Assembly: GCF_047948215.1 (NCBI RefSeq)
Contig: NC_134465.1
Span: 40,400,153-40,464,152, forward strand
DNA length: 64,000 bases
Source of the DNA: Lycorma delicatula
Lineage: Eukaryota; Arthropoda; Insecta; Hemiptera; Fulgoridae
Reading direction: 5' to 3'
Shown here: positions 34,085 to 45,280 of the stretch, one piece after another
Position numbering within the stretch: position 1 is the stretch's first letter
Layout: each line of letters begins with the position of its first letter
The notes under the pieces: model-generated
What the model saw: only the letters and a program-made list of their open reading frames with translations
The model's database searches: none
Told to the model about the DNA's origin: nothing
Position numbers and translations under genes: made by a program

Positions 34085-34565
34085 TGAAACACATTGATCG
34101 GCCGAGCATGAACTATGGTGTTTCTTTTTATTTTCTTACGTACTGGTTAAAACAACTGACATCATTACTGTATTCTTTGTCTTATCTAAGCTTTATAACT
34201 ATGCAGAGTAGCTGCATAATTTCCATTACATTGTGATTAAATCACAAAGTAACTTAACTCAGTTTCTCTGCAGTATGATTTTAGTAAGTTTTTTAATAAA
34301 TTTTTTAAACGATGTCTTTTGTAAAACTATAGGGAATAATAAATTTTTATTTCATTCAGATAATTTTTGTAAATTCTGATTCTTTTATTTCTACTCGTAG
34401 AATTTACTATGACATTAATTTTTTATATTTTTGTCTTTTTATTGACTGTGATATCCATTAAACATTAGAAAAATATGTTCAGAACATCTGATGAACCTTT
34501 TTTAATTTTCCAGTTATCCGGATTCTGCCTTTTAAAGGTCAGTCCAGATAGTTGGCATTCCACTA
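33790..34565. mobile_element. Possible pogo/Tigger-like non-autonomous element
   Basis: The left end reads TAGTGGGACACCGATTATCC; the right end, reversed, reads TAGTGGAATGCCAACTATCT, both next to TA. Inner blocks with GATTATCC and GGATAACTGG-type sequence occur at both ends, as in pogo/Tigger ends with their cag/tag-tgg...TATCCGAA pattern. The length of 776 bp with no transposase suggests a MITE-like derivative. It contains a (TA)n run at 34049-34081. Confidence 0.5.
34049..34081. repeat. (TA)n microsatellite
   Basis: About 16 uninterrupted TA units inside the pogo-like element. Confidence 0.9.
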
Positions 34566-36099
34566 TATTTATTGAGTTTAAAATAGTGATGTAAATTCAT
34601 ATACAGCATCATATCCTTGTGGATTGTATCTGTTATGCTGCATTGTATCACAGGTTTAAACTAGGTGCTAATATGCAAACTATTCTAGGGAATAATGAAA
34701 TGTTATCTTCTGTTTTATTATTTCTTAGGGTTGTTCAATTATATTCAAATGTATAAATTACTGTAGAGTATTCCAAATATTCATGCCATTTGCTGTAAAG
34801 CAGATGGTGAATTTATTATTTTAAGATATATAATGTGATATAACTTTATGTATTTATTTTGCTTTTAACTTGCATTACAGGCTTTTTACTTTGATGATGT
34901 ATTTTTGTGTTTATGGGTTTATACTTTTGTAATTAAATTTAATTGTCAGGTTTTTTTAACATTTATTTTGTACAACAAATATATCATGTCCAGGCCATCA
35001 TAATACAAAAGTTATTTTTGCCTTGAAAAAAAAAGATTGCTGTTTGTCGACGTAATATGCTTCACTATAATTTTTAAACAGCTGTAATACGTTTTAATAT
35101 TTCAGTAGATCTACCCTCTATTCTACTTAAATTTGTTTAAGTTTATAAAAATTTTATTATTTTAACGGTGTCTTGAACTTTGTAACAGTTTATTAGAATT
35201 AATACGTTCCTGATGTATATATGTACCAGAAAGTGTTTGAATTAATATGTTGACCATGTTGAAACATAGTTCAAGGGTTCCTGTAAATATGAAATAAAAA
35301 TTGTTTAATTAATTCAAATCTTTTTCTATCAAAATGTTCATTACTTTCTGCATAATCAGTCTGTGATTATTTCGGAAACTGTTCAAGGAAAAACTGATTG
35401 TCAATTCATGCCCAGGTTTTCCAGATGACTGGTTTTAGGTATCTACTTTTTTCTTGAAAAACTTATTGTTTTTTTTTAAACAATCTGTAGTAATGCTTAT
35501 ATGATACAAGGCGTTGTTTCAAAAGTAAGGGCTGGCTAAATTATTAATTTTTAAATAAATAAAAATATTACTTAATGTTATTATATATCTGTTATAGTTT
35601 TTTCTTTTTTTTTTAGATAAATTTTCATATTAAGTAATAATCTTTGTTATTCCTTATGCATAAAATATGCTGCCTGGGATCTGAGCTAGTTCCAGTTCAG
35701 CACTGCTGTTCTCAACATTGTTAGCTTTCTCAAATTTCGAGTACTATTTCTTGAAATGAAGGAAAATTCTAAAGCCACAAAATGCCATTAGATTTATGAA
35801 GGGTAGTGAACAAACAGTTACCTTCCGATTTACTGAACTTCTGTCAAGTGTAGACAGCAGTTTATGGATATGCAAGGTTGTAAGTGTTTATTGTGGATGC
35901 TTTTTATTCCATTGTATATAGTAGCACAATTTTTACTATGAGCAAGATACAGTTATGATAAGGACTTTTTTTCAAGGTTTTACTAGCAAAGGCTTGCCTG
36001 CCTTTTGCCCTTTTTTTCAGCTTCAGATTTATTTACATAGTTTAGTAATTTATGTTTATTTTACTCTATTTTGATGCAATAATCTGTTGTTATATTAAG

Positions 36100-36232
36100 G
36101 GTGGACAATCGATACAACTGGTGGGAACATTGCAGAGGCCAAGAGCCATAGTGAGTTCAAAACCAACATTTGCGACACGTGGTGTAATCAACACGCCAAG
36201 GCATATGTTGAAAGTGACTACTGCCAACTCAG
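36100..36232 (+). CDS. Exon 7 of window
   Basis: Acceptor TTAAG, donor GTATAA (weak at +5). It holds 44 codons plus one base (phase 0 to 1), translating GGQSIQLVGTLQRPRAIVSS, then KPTFATRGVINTPRHMLKVT and TANS. This is the least low-complexity exon. The basic, Gly-punctuated sequence (LQRPRA, RGV, TPRHMLKV) could be a conserved short motif and is the best query for identifying the family. Codon use is typical of coding sequence compared with the AT-rich flanks. Confidence 0.75.
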
Positions 36233-36729
36233 GTATAACAGTTTTTTTTTTGTTTATAATTATTTGTCGGTTGAATGTCGTACATATTATTTTAAGGGAT
36301 GCTTATTTAAAATTACTCACTTATAATAAAATTGTAGAATTTTCCTTTTTTATTTACCTTTTCTTTTTTATTTGTTACATTTGTTTATCGTTATTTGTTA
36401 CTGTAAATATTAAAATAAATTATAAAGAATTTAACTAATTTTGTTTGTAATCATCCTCTCCTCCACAGTACCCCACATTCTATACCCCATACCATTCTTC
36501 TTCATTTAATGTAGTCATATGACTTATTCCCTCTTGATGTAATTCTATTTTCTCTGTAGTTTTTTCACATAACTTTGTTGATAAATGTCTTTTTTCTCTT
36601 ACCTGCATCTTCTATTTTGTTGTGAAATCACTATATTTATGTAATTTTTAAAATTTACTATATTTAAGAGTTAGTGATATAAAATTAACCTAATTTAAAT
36701 TCATCTTAACATTAAAAGATTAGCATTTT

Positions 36730-38520
36730 TTGGGCAGCTTCGTATTGTTGCTACATACATGCTGAGTTTCATATCAGCAAGCGCAATGCTAGTCATTCAG
36801 ATATCAGTAGGAGTACAGTACACCTACGTACCTGCACAAGTGCCACTCGCCACCAAACTAGCTGACCACGCAATGGTCAATGGCAATGAATTTTCAATTC
36901 ATCGCTGACCACTGCCTAAAGATAAAGAAGATGAAGATGGAAGAAGAAACCTGAGGGCCCAACATGGAACCTCCCAGCGGATGCCAATATCCCCACTGGA
37001 GCAGCAGTCCTGCCCAGCCCACTGCAGGAGGTACTGGGCGAGGATGCTACCTTCCTGTCCCAGCTGACCAATCAGTCAATGGCCCATCAGGAGAACCGCC
37101 TTGCCGCAACTGATGCCAACCCGACACTGTGGGGTTCTGGGGTCCACCATTTCTGTGCTGTAATGGGAACCCAACTGCTGTTGAGGGGAAGCTGAATCTG
37201 ATTCCAATAGAAGAGCCGCAGCTCCTGGCGCCCAACATGAGACAAAGTTCATCTGAACAAAAAGAGTGTACCTAGCCACACCTCTGCCGACCACATGTTA
37301 GCTGACAGACCAAACAAGGCGCCCAACAACAGTGATAAAGGTCCCAGCTGTGGAGCCCACCAATCAACTAGGCCAAACATCCCTAGAAACACTGCTGAAG
37401 TAGCAGGATAACTCATGAAGGCAGCCATAGATTCTGCTGTGGACTCAGCTTTGAAAGAGCGGAGCTGTTACTATGGTAAACCAAATCCAAACTAAATATC
37501 CAGATAGATATAGCATTTAATTCTATTTCCTGCCATACCACAGGAGTGGTGCAAATAGAGCTTCTCTGCGGTGACACGAGAAGTCTCACCATGCCTCTGC
37601 TAGTCCCGGGACTTCGGGAAGAAATCATCTTATGACATGACTGGCTGAAGGAGCAACAATGCGTGTTGGACTATAGTCATGGCTGCCTCCATCTTGGCAG
37701 GGAAACCCACAAAACTATTTTTTGGCACAATCGACCCGAACCCACAGCATTAAAACTGTACTGGTCGGCAGAGAAAAGTACAGCACCCCATGAGGTAAAG
37801 ACAAGATTGGAGACAGTGTTGAAGCGGCAGCAGGGTGTATTTTCCAGCATTCCCTTGCAACCAACTCGGTCAGCAGTACGTGAGATCTGAATTCGGTAAG
37901 GAAGCCAGCCATTTTGCTTATTGATTTACTGGTACAGCAAAAAAAAGAAATGGGATTATATGAGAACAAATGGAAGAAATGCTGAGGTAGGAGGTTGATA
38001 AAGCCATCAAAATACCATCCAACTCTCCAGTAGTCATTGTTAAGAAGAAGGACTCTTCATGTTGTTTTGTGGACTTATGGCGCCTGAACGACATCACGGA
38101 AGATGTGGATTCACCACTGCCACTTATCTATTAGACTATCAAAGACCTGGGAAGTGCCTGCGTCTTCTTGACAAAAGACCTTAAAAGTGGGTATTGGCAG
38201 GTACTTCTGAAGGAATCAGCCAAACGGTTTACAGCCTTTTCAGTTGTAGATGGTGGCTGATACCAATTCTGACTGGTATCAGAACAGACTGGTGAGAATA
38301 GTTCCGACTGTCCTCATTGGCCTCCACCACCAGTGCTACCTGGTCTGCCTGGAAATCATCATTGTTTACAGCAGTAGCTGGGAAGAATATTTATACTACA
38401 TAGACTTGGTGCTGGAATGCCTACAAGTTCATCAGTGCCAATTTGGCCGAGTTGAGGTGTCATTTTTGGTCCATGAAATCACATCCACACCCACAGGTAA
38501 TATTTTGCACCAGCAATACG
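36730..38520 (+). pseudogene. Ty3/gypsy retrotransposon gag-pol fragment (broken)
   Basis: An old retroelement copy, noticeably richer in G+C than its surroundings. From 37430 to 37710, across frames, there is a retropepsin-like region ending LREEIIL..DWLKEQQCVLDY. From 38010 to 38250 the RT reads SPVVIVKKKDSS, FVDLWRLNDITED and FLTKDLKSGYWQVLL, which are gypsy RT motifs 1-3 and A. At 38340-38385 the catalytic box, Y-x-D-D in the family, reads LVCLEIIIVYSS: the paired Asp residues are gone. The downstream part reads LVLECLQVHQCQFG. No RNase H or integrase and no LTR pair could be seen. GGCGCCCAAC occurs at about 37227 and 37318 and resembles a primer-binding site, but lies inside the fragment. 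Many stops. Same strand as the host gene. Confidence 0.8.
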
Positions 38521-38526
38521 CTGTAG

Positions 38527-38621
38527 AAGTACAGAACTTAATTCTGAGAAAAGTAAATATAGCCAATAAAAAGTAAATAAAAACTTTTAAAAATTGATTT
38601 TTTATTAAAGCATAACAGATG
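38527..38621. mobile_element. Solo end of the long-inverted-repeat transposon
   Basis: Contains ACTTAATTCTGAGAAAAGTA, ATATAGCCAATAAAAAGTAA and TTTTTTATTAAAGCATAACAGA. These match the inverted ends of the element at 4921-6736 (left arm 5010-5102). No matching second end lies within reach. It abuts the gypsy fragment on the left and the AT palindrome on the right. Confidence 0.7.
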
Positions 38622-38634
38622 AATATATATATAT

Positions 38635-38642
38635 ATCTCATA

Positions 38643-38686
<44 letters not shown>

Positions 38687-38694
38687 TATGAGAT
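38635..38694. repeat. 60-bp perfect palindrome with (TA)n core
   Basis: It starts ATCTCATATGCATATA, runs through uninterrupted TA units, and ends with the exact reverse complement TATATGCATATGAGAT. No loop. It can extrude as a cruciform. The symmetric CTCATATGCA flanks mean it is more than a simple microsatellite. Confidence 0.9.
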
Positions 38695-41267
38695 ATGAGA
38701 TGGGAATTGGCACATAATCAGTTTATGGCTCAATCCATCTCCCAAAATGTTAAGTCTAATTTTTGTCACCATGGCTGGAAAGAGTGTTTTTTTGTGAACT
38801 TCCAATTTGAACAGTAGAACTATTTTTTTAATTTCTTTACATTTTTTAACAGAATAATTTCAGCCAAACATGTGCTACTCTCATTTTTCAAACTCTGAGA
38901 TATTATGATGTTCTTGCTACTGCAGAAGACAACTTCAAGGAGATCTGTGAGTGTGCCAGAATTTTTTGATTGTCAAATGCCCTTACACAGATTGATATGA
39001 TTCTTTCTAGTGTGATGACTCTGAGATTGGAAATGCAAAAAGTTATGGAATATCTTCAACACTTTCTGCTCTAGAATTTGAATTTCTCATACATAATACG
39101 GTTGTAGAAAGTTGTGAAATTTATTAAACATTTGTTATGAAATAAGAGTATAATTAATAAGCACTATGATATGCAGAAGCTGTTGACAAAGCGTGTACTA
39201 AAAACATAATTGCTGATGAAAATTGAAAATTAGCTGATGCCTTTAAATTGATTTTATTGTACTTTGAACGATCTAACAATACATTTTTGTAAAAGCTACC
39301 CACTCTTGTTAAAGAACACTGATTTATTTTGATTACAAAAATGTTAATAAGGATTAAATAGGTAATTTAAAATACAGCTCTAACTTGTATTGAAAGAAAA
39401 ACAATGAAAAAGGATATAGATGGGTTTTCCTTTTTTGTAGTGCAGTTCATGTGTTCATAAACTAGCAAGGTGTTGGATATTTTGAAGAAATTTAGGTTTT
39501 AGGTAAGTGAATTACCCGACTTGAAAGATTTTGTTCCATATTGGTACTTTCAAACCATACGAAGGAATTGATAGATAGGAGGTTTTTAATAATCCAGAAG
39601 TGACAGCGACGATTTTTCAGTTATCAAGTATAAGAACTTTTTGAATAGGTTTAGAAAAACTTCAGAATTGATGTGACAAATTTGTCAAACTTCAGGGTGA
39701 ATGCATTGTAAAGTATTATGTAAATTTCATTGCTTACATCCATTTTTGTTTTTTAAGGACAAAAACTCAAATTCCTCCTATATAAGAAACATGCCTGTTA
39801 ATTTTTATTTTGAGTGCTGATACAAGCAAAATGCCTAATGATGTAGATCAGCCTTGACTTAATGAAAATACAAACACACTAGATTAAAATTTTATTTTTT
39901 TTTTGTATTATACTTTCGGATGCTAAGTTTAGATAGTAGGAAATTCTGCTGTTAGCTTATATTACTGTGAAATCAAATCAATTGATAACTGACACCCTTC
40001 AGATTATATTGAGTTAAGATTACACTGATTTCACAAGTATATCAGTGCTAAGTATACCAATCCTCAGCCCCACCCTGCAAGTGAAAGCAGAAGAATTGGG
40101 AGAAAAGAGATTCAAGTTAAGAAAAAAGAAGTATTATATGATGTAACAACACTATCCAGAGAATAGTTTTTTAAGGGTTTCTCCAAGGAAAGGGTCCCTC
40201 CCGCCCTCAACCCCAAGAGAGATCAAATCATTGTTCACAGATTGGAGATGTATTACTAATGAGCATTGATTTTGTGTTGATTAGCTTAAGCATATGCTGG
40301 AATAAAATTAATTATTGTAAAAAATTAAGTGCTACTCAAGTGCATAAATGCTCAGTTTTTTTAATATAACCTTTATCATAACTACTTGAAACGTGCATGT
40401 ATTTATGTACATGTCAAACAGGATGCAGAAAGGCCATTATTTTTTTCAGATTTTTTAATTTGTATTTTTTTAAATTCATTGATAGGAGTAGTATTTTTTC
40501 TGTAAAAGAAAATCATTTTACTTTAAATACATCAGTGGAAAGATTTTGGAAGGGTTGTTAAATATGGAATCAGCAGCATAGTAAGGCTCTTTTTCACAAG
40601 CTGAAGTAACACATGAAAGCAGAGGTCTGTTATCTAGTTTGATAGAGGTGGGTGTTATTTTTTAAGAATAAGTGACTTGTTCTCTTTTGGCAAATGTTGT
40701 ATATTCATAAATAGAAATACAAAGATAAGTTAACATTTTTAATTTTCAAAATACTAGTTATTTATAAAGATGGTGCCAAACAATGATCTGAAAAACCATT
40801 TTTGTGACTTCTAAATTTTCTTGTTTTCTAAGTTTAGGAAGCTCTAAGAAATAATATATTTCAGATAGTAATATAAGTAAACATAATAATTATACAAACT
40901 TAGTGTTTTATTAAGATGTTTCAAAGCAAAAAGTAAAAATAAGTCAGTATTAACCCAAAGAGAAAATGTAATAATGATTAATAATCTCTGACATAAATTA
41001 CCTGTATAAAAACTAAAAATTTCCTTACTTTATCAAACTTTTTTAGAACAGTTTAGTACCATAATACAATTATCAATCGTATACATAATACGAAAGTTTG
41101 TCTTGTTTGATTGTTTGCAACAGCATCATGTGGGAACCAACCGACTGATTGCTTTCAGATTTATAGGATACATTCGTGTTATCCAGATTAAGCCAAGGAG
41201 CGAGGCTCTAGCCCCCTTTGGAGGTGAAATAGTGAATTAAAAATATTCATTAAAGAAAAAAAAAAGC

Positions 41268-42070
41268 TGACAACACAGATGTAGGATTTTCCCATCACCT
41301 GGCTAAAGCCACATTCCTAGTGGCCTACAGTTGTGGGTTGTATATGATGCATGGCTTACACACACAACTTAAATTAAAATGTTTATAATTTATTTAAATA
41401 TAATATTTTTTCGTTTATTTAATTCGTACGGGTGTGGCGGTACTAGCAGTGACGGTCAGCACTAAATAAACTAATGAAATTTCACAACTTACATAGAACA
41501 AATTTTGTTTGTATGGTCGGCAGCTGGTGTAGCCGCAAGGCTTAACATACCAGGTTCAGAGTCAACCAGGAGATCGAGTTCGAGATTTGGCTAGACCAAG
41601 TTACTTTTTACACTTTAAATATTATTCATTTATTTAATTCTACTGCTCACCTGTGATGTGTTACAATATAGCAGTAGTTTAGAGCACTTTTTAGGATGGG
41701 GGTGTGATTTTGCAAACATTTTTTTTTTAAATATTGTTATTTTTTAATCGTTAACAAATGTGTAACTGAAGGTGACCTCGCTCTACAGTCTTATCCCCTT
41801 GATTTTTTAAGTTGAAAATTTATTAGCATCAATTCCCCGTATTTAAAAGTAATCTGACTAAATTTGATCAAAATCAGTATAGTAGTTCTGGAGATATAAG
41901 GTGATTTAAAGGCCAACATCGAACATACATGTGCATACAAACTATTAACACCCAGAAAATTTCCATTTGGTTTTTTGGGATCCTTAGGTATCAAAACATC
42001 AAGATCCAGTAAAAACCACATATCCCCAAATTGGACCGATTACAATACTTTCCATTCTAGAGATATAATG
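41268..42070 (+). repeat. Dispersed repeat R, copy 2, with tRNA-like promoter segment
   Basis: Same order of blocks as 13256-14055. At 41520-41600 it has TGGTGTAGCCGCAAGGC (box A-like) and GGAGATCGAGTTCGAGATTT (box B-like), a tRNA-derived signature absent from copy 1. The (AC) region is degenerate here. Both copies lie in introns on the same strand as the gene. Confidence 0.6.
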
Positions 42071-42419
42071 TTGTCTAGACAGTTAAGTAAAATTAATCCT
42101 TTCACTTCATTTTATTTCTGTCACTGTGACAACAGAAATATAATGAAGTAAAATGACTAATATTTTTTTTTTCTTTAATGAATATCTGTGAAATATCTAA
42201 TATTCTATCGACCGTGGGAATAACAAACATCAGGGATCTAGAGTGTGGAGCCCTCTGGGTAGAGAAGGTCAGGCGAACAAAGCAAGTCCTGACCGACTAG
42301 TAGTTAGTATTTTAGTTTTAATTTTTTTTAAATATAATCCTAGTCGATTGAAAATATTTTAATATTATTAAATATTAATAGATAATTACACATTACCTAC
42401 TGTTTTAACTTTGTTACAG

Positions 42420-42709
42420 TAGCAGTGGTAAGGACAGATGGAAATATAAACAATCAGCAGACACAGACGGGACAACAAGTTCTAACTATTCCAGCGGCTG
42501 CTCAACAGCTACAACTAGCATTACAAAAACAAACAGCGCAATTACATTTACAACAGTGCTTGACTCAGCAGCAGCAACAACAACAACAACAACAACAGCA
42601 ACAGCCACAAGTTCAACAGCAGGTTCAGCAGTCACCGGTGATCGCTATAAAACCACAAGCTCATATTCTGCCACGGCGGCGTTCGACTTCCTCTAACACT
42701 AATAAATAG
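42420..42709 (+). CDS. Terminal exon: Gln-rich C-terminus with basic tail
   Basis: Acceptor TTTGTTACAG. Two bases complete a Val codon from exon 7, and the frame then runs to TAG at 42707-42709. The translation begins AVVRTDGNINNQQTQTGQQV and continues LTIPAAAQQLQLALQKQTAQ and LHLQQCLT. Thirteen Gln follow (42566-42604, mixed CAG and CAA), then PQVQQQVQQSPVIAIKPQAH and the basic tail ILPRRRSTSSNTNK. The LTIPAAAQQLQLALQKQTAQ stretch is amphipathic and could form a helix or coiled coil leading into the polyQ. Such ends are common in transcriptional co-regulators (family knowledge); the actual partner is unknown. PRRR could act as a nuclear localisation signal (inference). Confidence 0.85.
42566..42604 (+). 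repeat. CAG/CAA polyglutamine tract
   Basis: Thirteen consecutive Gln codons, mixed CAG and CAA, coding. The mixed codons reduce slippage compared with a pure CAG run. Confidence 0.95.
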
Positions 42710-43912
42710 CTGATGATTGCTGCTGTATAAATTAAATAACGTGATTAGAATTGTTTTAGCTTTTACTGCCCTCCGAACAATTTTTCAATTCCCAGAATTT
42801 TTTCAGGATTTTAAAGAAGGTTTTGAAATCTATGTGAAATGTAATTATTATAATAGGTGCGATCGTTGTTTTATCGGTTTAGTATTTGAATTTTAATATG
42901 CTTGTGTTAAAAACATATAACAGTTTTAGATTAACAAAATAGAGAATGTCCTGCAGAGTGTTTGGTTTATTTATGTTACAAGAAATATAGGTTAAAATCA
43001 TGTATCGACTTGATTTTGAGTTTTCAATTTACTGCCTTGGAATATTGTTCTCTACGCTGATAGGAGGTGAACATAGTATGTTTTTTTTTTCATTCTTATT
43101 TCTCTGGATTACATTTTATTTCATGTTTTTTAAATTCAGTTGGTTCATTTAATCTGTTCAAGTATTCAGTTGAAAATTTTTTTATCTTAAAAATATTATA
43201 AAATACTTAATCAGAAATAGTACAGCATTATTGAAAGGAAAAAATGGGATGATTACATAATTTAATAATCGTCTTGTTTATACTTCTGTTTGAGTAAACA
43301 ATAATATACGTGACTTCTAACGTGTAATTTTGCATTAGTTGTAATATTTAATGTTATCTCTTTCTTTAACCCTTTGGGCTCTGATTTTTTTTGAACATTG
43401 TTTTATATTTTTACTGATGTTTTTTTTATTTCATATTAATTTTAAATTATAGTTTTTTGTAAGCAAGTTTTAAAATTCTATTAACTTTTATTTTTTTTTT
43501 TACTATGTAATTACACATTTTAAACATTGGCTATTTTGTTAAAGAGTAGTAATTAAGTTTTTTACTTTTATGTATTTATTATTAATAATATAAAAACTTA
43601 GGTTTTTAAAATAATTTAGTTAACTATAATCATATCCGGGTATGTCTTTCATTTTTTTGTTTACACTAATTAGAAACGGTTTTTATAACATTTAGACCAT
43701 TTATATTTTACAACGTTACCCATAGTAGAATTAGGTTGTTTGTAGTAAAAAAAGTTTTGCTCCATTTAACGTTTTTTTCTTAATTCTGACATTTTATAAT
43801 CTTATTTTTTAAACAAATCAAAAAAAAATTTAGTAAATCATAAATAATTTTTTTTGTATTGTTTTCTCAAATAACTGTATCTCACAATGTTTTAAGCCAT
43901 TTTGTAAATAAA
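42710..43912 (+). other. Probable 3' UTR
   Basis: Non-coding, AT-rich sequence after the stop. The first good AATAAA followed by an AT/GT-rich stretch is at 43907-43912, with further copies at 44025-44034. The true polyadenylation site cannot be fixed from sequence alone. No TE was recognised here. Confidence 0.5.
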
Positions 43913-45276
43913 ATTATATATTCAGTCAAAAATATAAACAGATATATAATTAAAAATGTTAATTACAATTTGACATAATCTAACTTAAATGTTAAAAGAA
44001 ATGATAACTTAAGTATTATAAAGTAATAAATAAAGGATCAAAAAAATATAAAATATACATAACTTAAGCGCAAACAAAAGCGGTATGAACTGCCAAGGTT
44101 AAATGCGCTTTACATATCTTCAGGGAAGATGTCAATAACAGTTGCATTGTATTCTTTTTAACGGCATAAATATTTCAGAGTAGTTGTAAGAAATTTGATA
44201 GATCAAGGACATGCTAGATGAATTAAGATACTCTACTTGTATTCACATGCTGAGACTGACTGCAAGCACGATTCTTGTAATAAACAACAGAAACATCATT
44301 GCAAGGCTTTTATAATAGTTGAGTCCAAAGGATTAATGAAACAGATCAATACCTTATAATTTCACTAACTTATTTTTTAACTATGAAGTAAAGATATAAA
44401 CTTGGCCTGCAATTATAAAATTGTTCTTAAAGTCAGTACATGAATTCTTATCATATAAAGAAATAAATGATTTTAAGTATTACGTGAGCTCAATGTAATC
44501 AATGATCAACTTTGACTTTTCTGATAATGTAATCCCCCACCAGCTGTGAGTGAATTTGAATATTCATTGAATTTATATCATCTAAATTAAATTTAATCCT
44601 GAAAATATTTGGGATTTTATTAATCCTGACCGTGATTATGCGAGATATAAAAGTGTAATTCCTTTATCATTCATATTAAAATATTTTTTTTTTTTTTTTT
44701 TTTTTTTATGATTCATGACGTTTCTTCTTTTATCATCTATTATTTTATCTTTTTAAATTTTTTGTATATCTATACCTACATTTGAGGTAACCACTAAACA
44801 TGTGTTCCATATGTATTATTATTATTATTATTATCTAATTTTATTAAAGAAACTATTTATCTTAATTTTGAAAATATCTATTTCTTCTCAGTTATCCTTT
44901 TCATTTTTAGCTGTGTATGCTCACAGAAAAACAGATGTTTACTAGAGCAATCATCAATTAAAATAAAAAAAAATGTTTACAACAGTAAACAACTAATTTT
45001 TAATTATGATCAATAAATATTTAAAATATAGTTTTGTACACATGTAAAATATTACTCAGAATGCGTAATAAAATGTGAGTAATACCATACTCATTTATTA
45101 ATGCAGTTGTACCGATGTAAAAATTTGTATAATATTGTCAGTTTTATGTTTTCTAATCACGTTTAGTTTAATTATGTTGTGTTCATAGTTTTTCTATAGT
45201 TCTAATATTTATGTATTTTTTTATTTTATTAGTAATTTTAATTTCAATTTATTAATTTTAACTGTATAGCAAGCAA
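43913..45276. other. Region downstream of the gene, nothing recognised
   Basis: AT-rich, with AATAAA at 44025-44034, a 24-nt poly-T run at 44684-44707 and an (ATT)n run near 44815. The 3' UTR may extend into it. No coding sense seen. Confidence 0.6.
44684..44707. repeat. T24 homopolymer
   Basis: Uninterrupted run of 24 T. It could be the reverse of a retroposed poly-A tail, but no retroelement body was recognised next to it. Confidence 0.9.
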
Positions 45277-45280
45277 TTAA

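Larger units (their letters stand above)
29001..36099. other. 7.1-kb intron with mariner, foldback and pogo-like elements
   Basis: Annotated elements lie at 29450-30230, 30492-30562, 31121-31151, 31347-33037 and 33790-34565. The stretches 30600-31110, 33050-33780 and 34570-36090 are AT-rich without a recognised feature. The acceptor at 36098-36099 (TATTAAG) has only a short upstream pyrimidine stretch. Confidence 0.55.
36233..42419. other. 6.2-kb intron with a gypsy fragment, solo transposon end and repeat R
   Basis: Elements at 36730-38520, 38527-38621, 38635-38694 and 41268-42070 are listed separately. The stretches 36240-36720 and 38750-41260 hold nothing I can name. At 42110-42160 an imperfect hairpin (TTCATTTTATTTCTGT and its near-complement around CACTGTGACA) follows repeat R. 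The acceptor is TTTGTTACAG. Confidence 0.6.
1328..42709 (+). other. Gene model: 3' part of a multi-exon host gene (8 coding exons in window)
   Basis: Eight exons with AG acceptors and GT donors join in one open frame and end at a TAG stop at 42707-42709. Exon phases are compatible at every junction: 1 to 0, 0 to 1, 1 to 0, 0 to 0, 0 to 1, 1 to 0, 0 to 1, 1 to stop. The summed length is 1199 nt, which is two leading bases plus 399 codons including the stop. A frame staying open over eight independent exons is strong support. The product is low-complexity: Ser/Thr/Pro-rich first, then Val/Ala/Thr-rich, then Gln-rich with a basic tail. No catalytic domain or transmembrane segment is visible. By inference it is the disordered C-terminus of a nuclear or chromatin-associated protein. 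The Domino/EP400 and NFRKB families are mere guesses. Earlier exons must lie left of position 1. Confidence 0.8.

Noticed and set aside
35690..35900. Slightly GC-richer segment suspected to be a transposon or exon
   Set aside because: No motif in any frame and no matching splice pair that keeps the gene's frame.
41520..41600. Functional tRNA gene
   Set aside because: Box-like motifs only, no acceptor-stem pairing; sits inside a dispersed repeat.
43374..43400. TTAACCCTTTGGGCTC at the start of a possible larger piggyBac-like element ending near 46899
   Set aside because: Beyond TTAACCCTTT the sequence does not match the reversed end at 46895, whereas 45281 does; the larger pairing was dropped.
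43374..44040. Assigning a definite polyadenylation site
   Set aside because: Several AATAAA occur in AT-rich DNA and nothing in the sequence decides between them.
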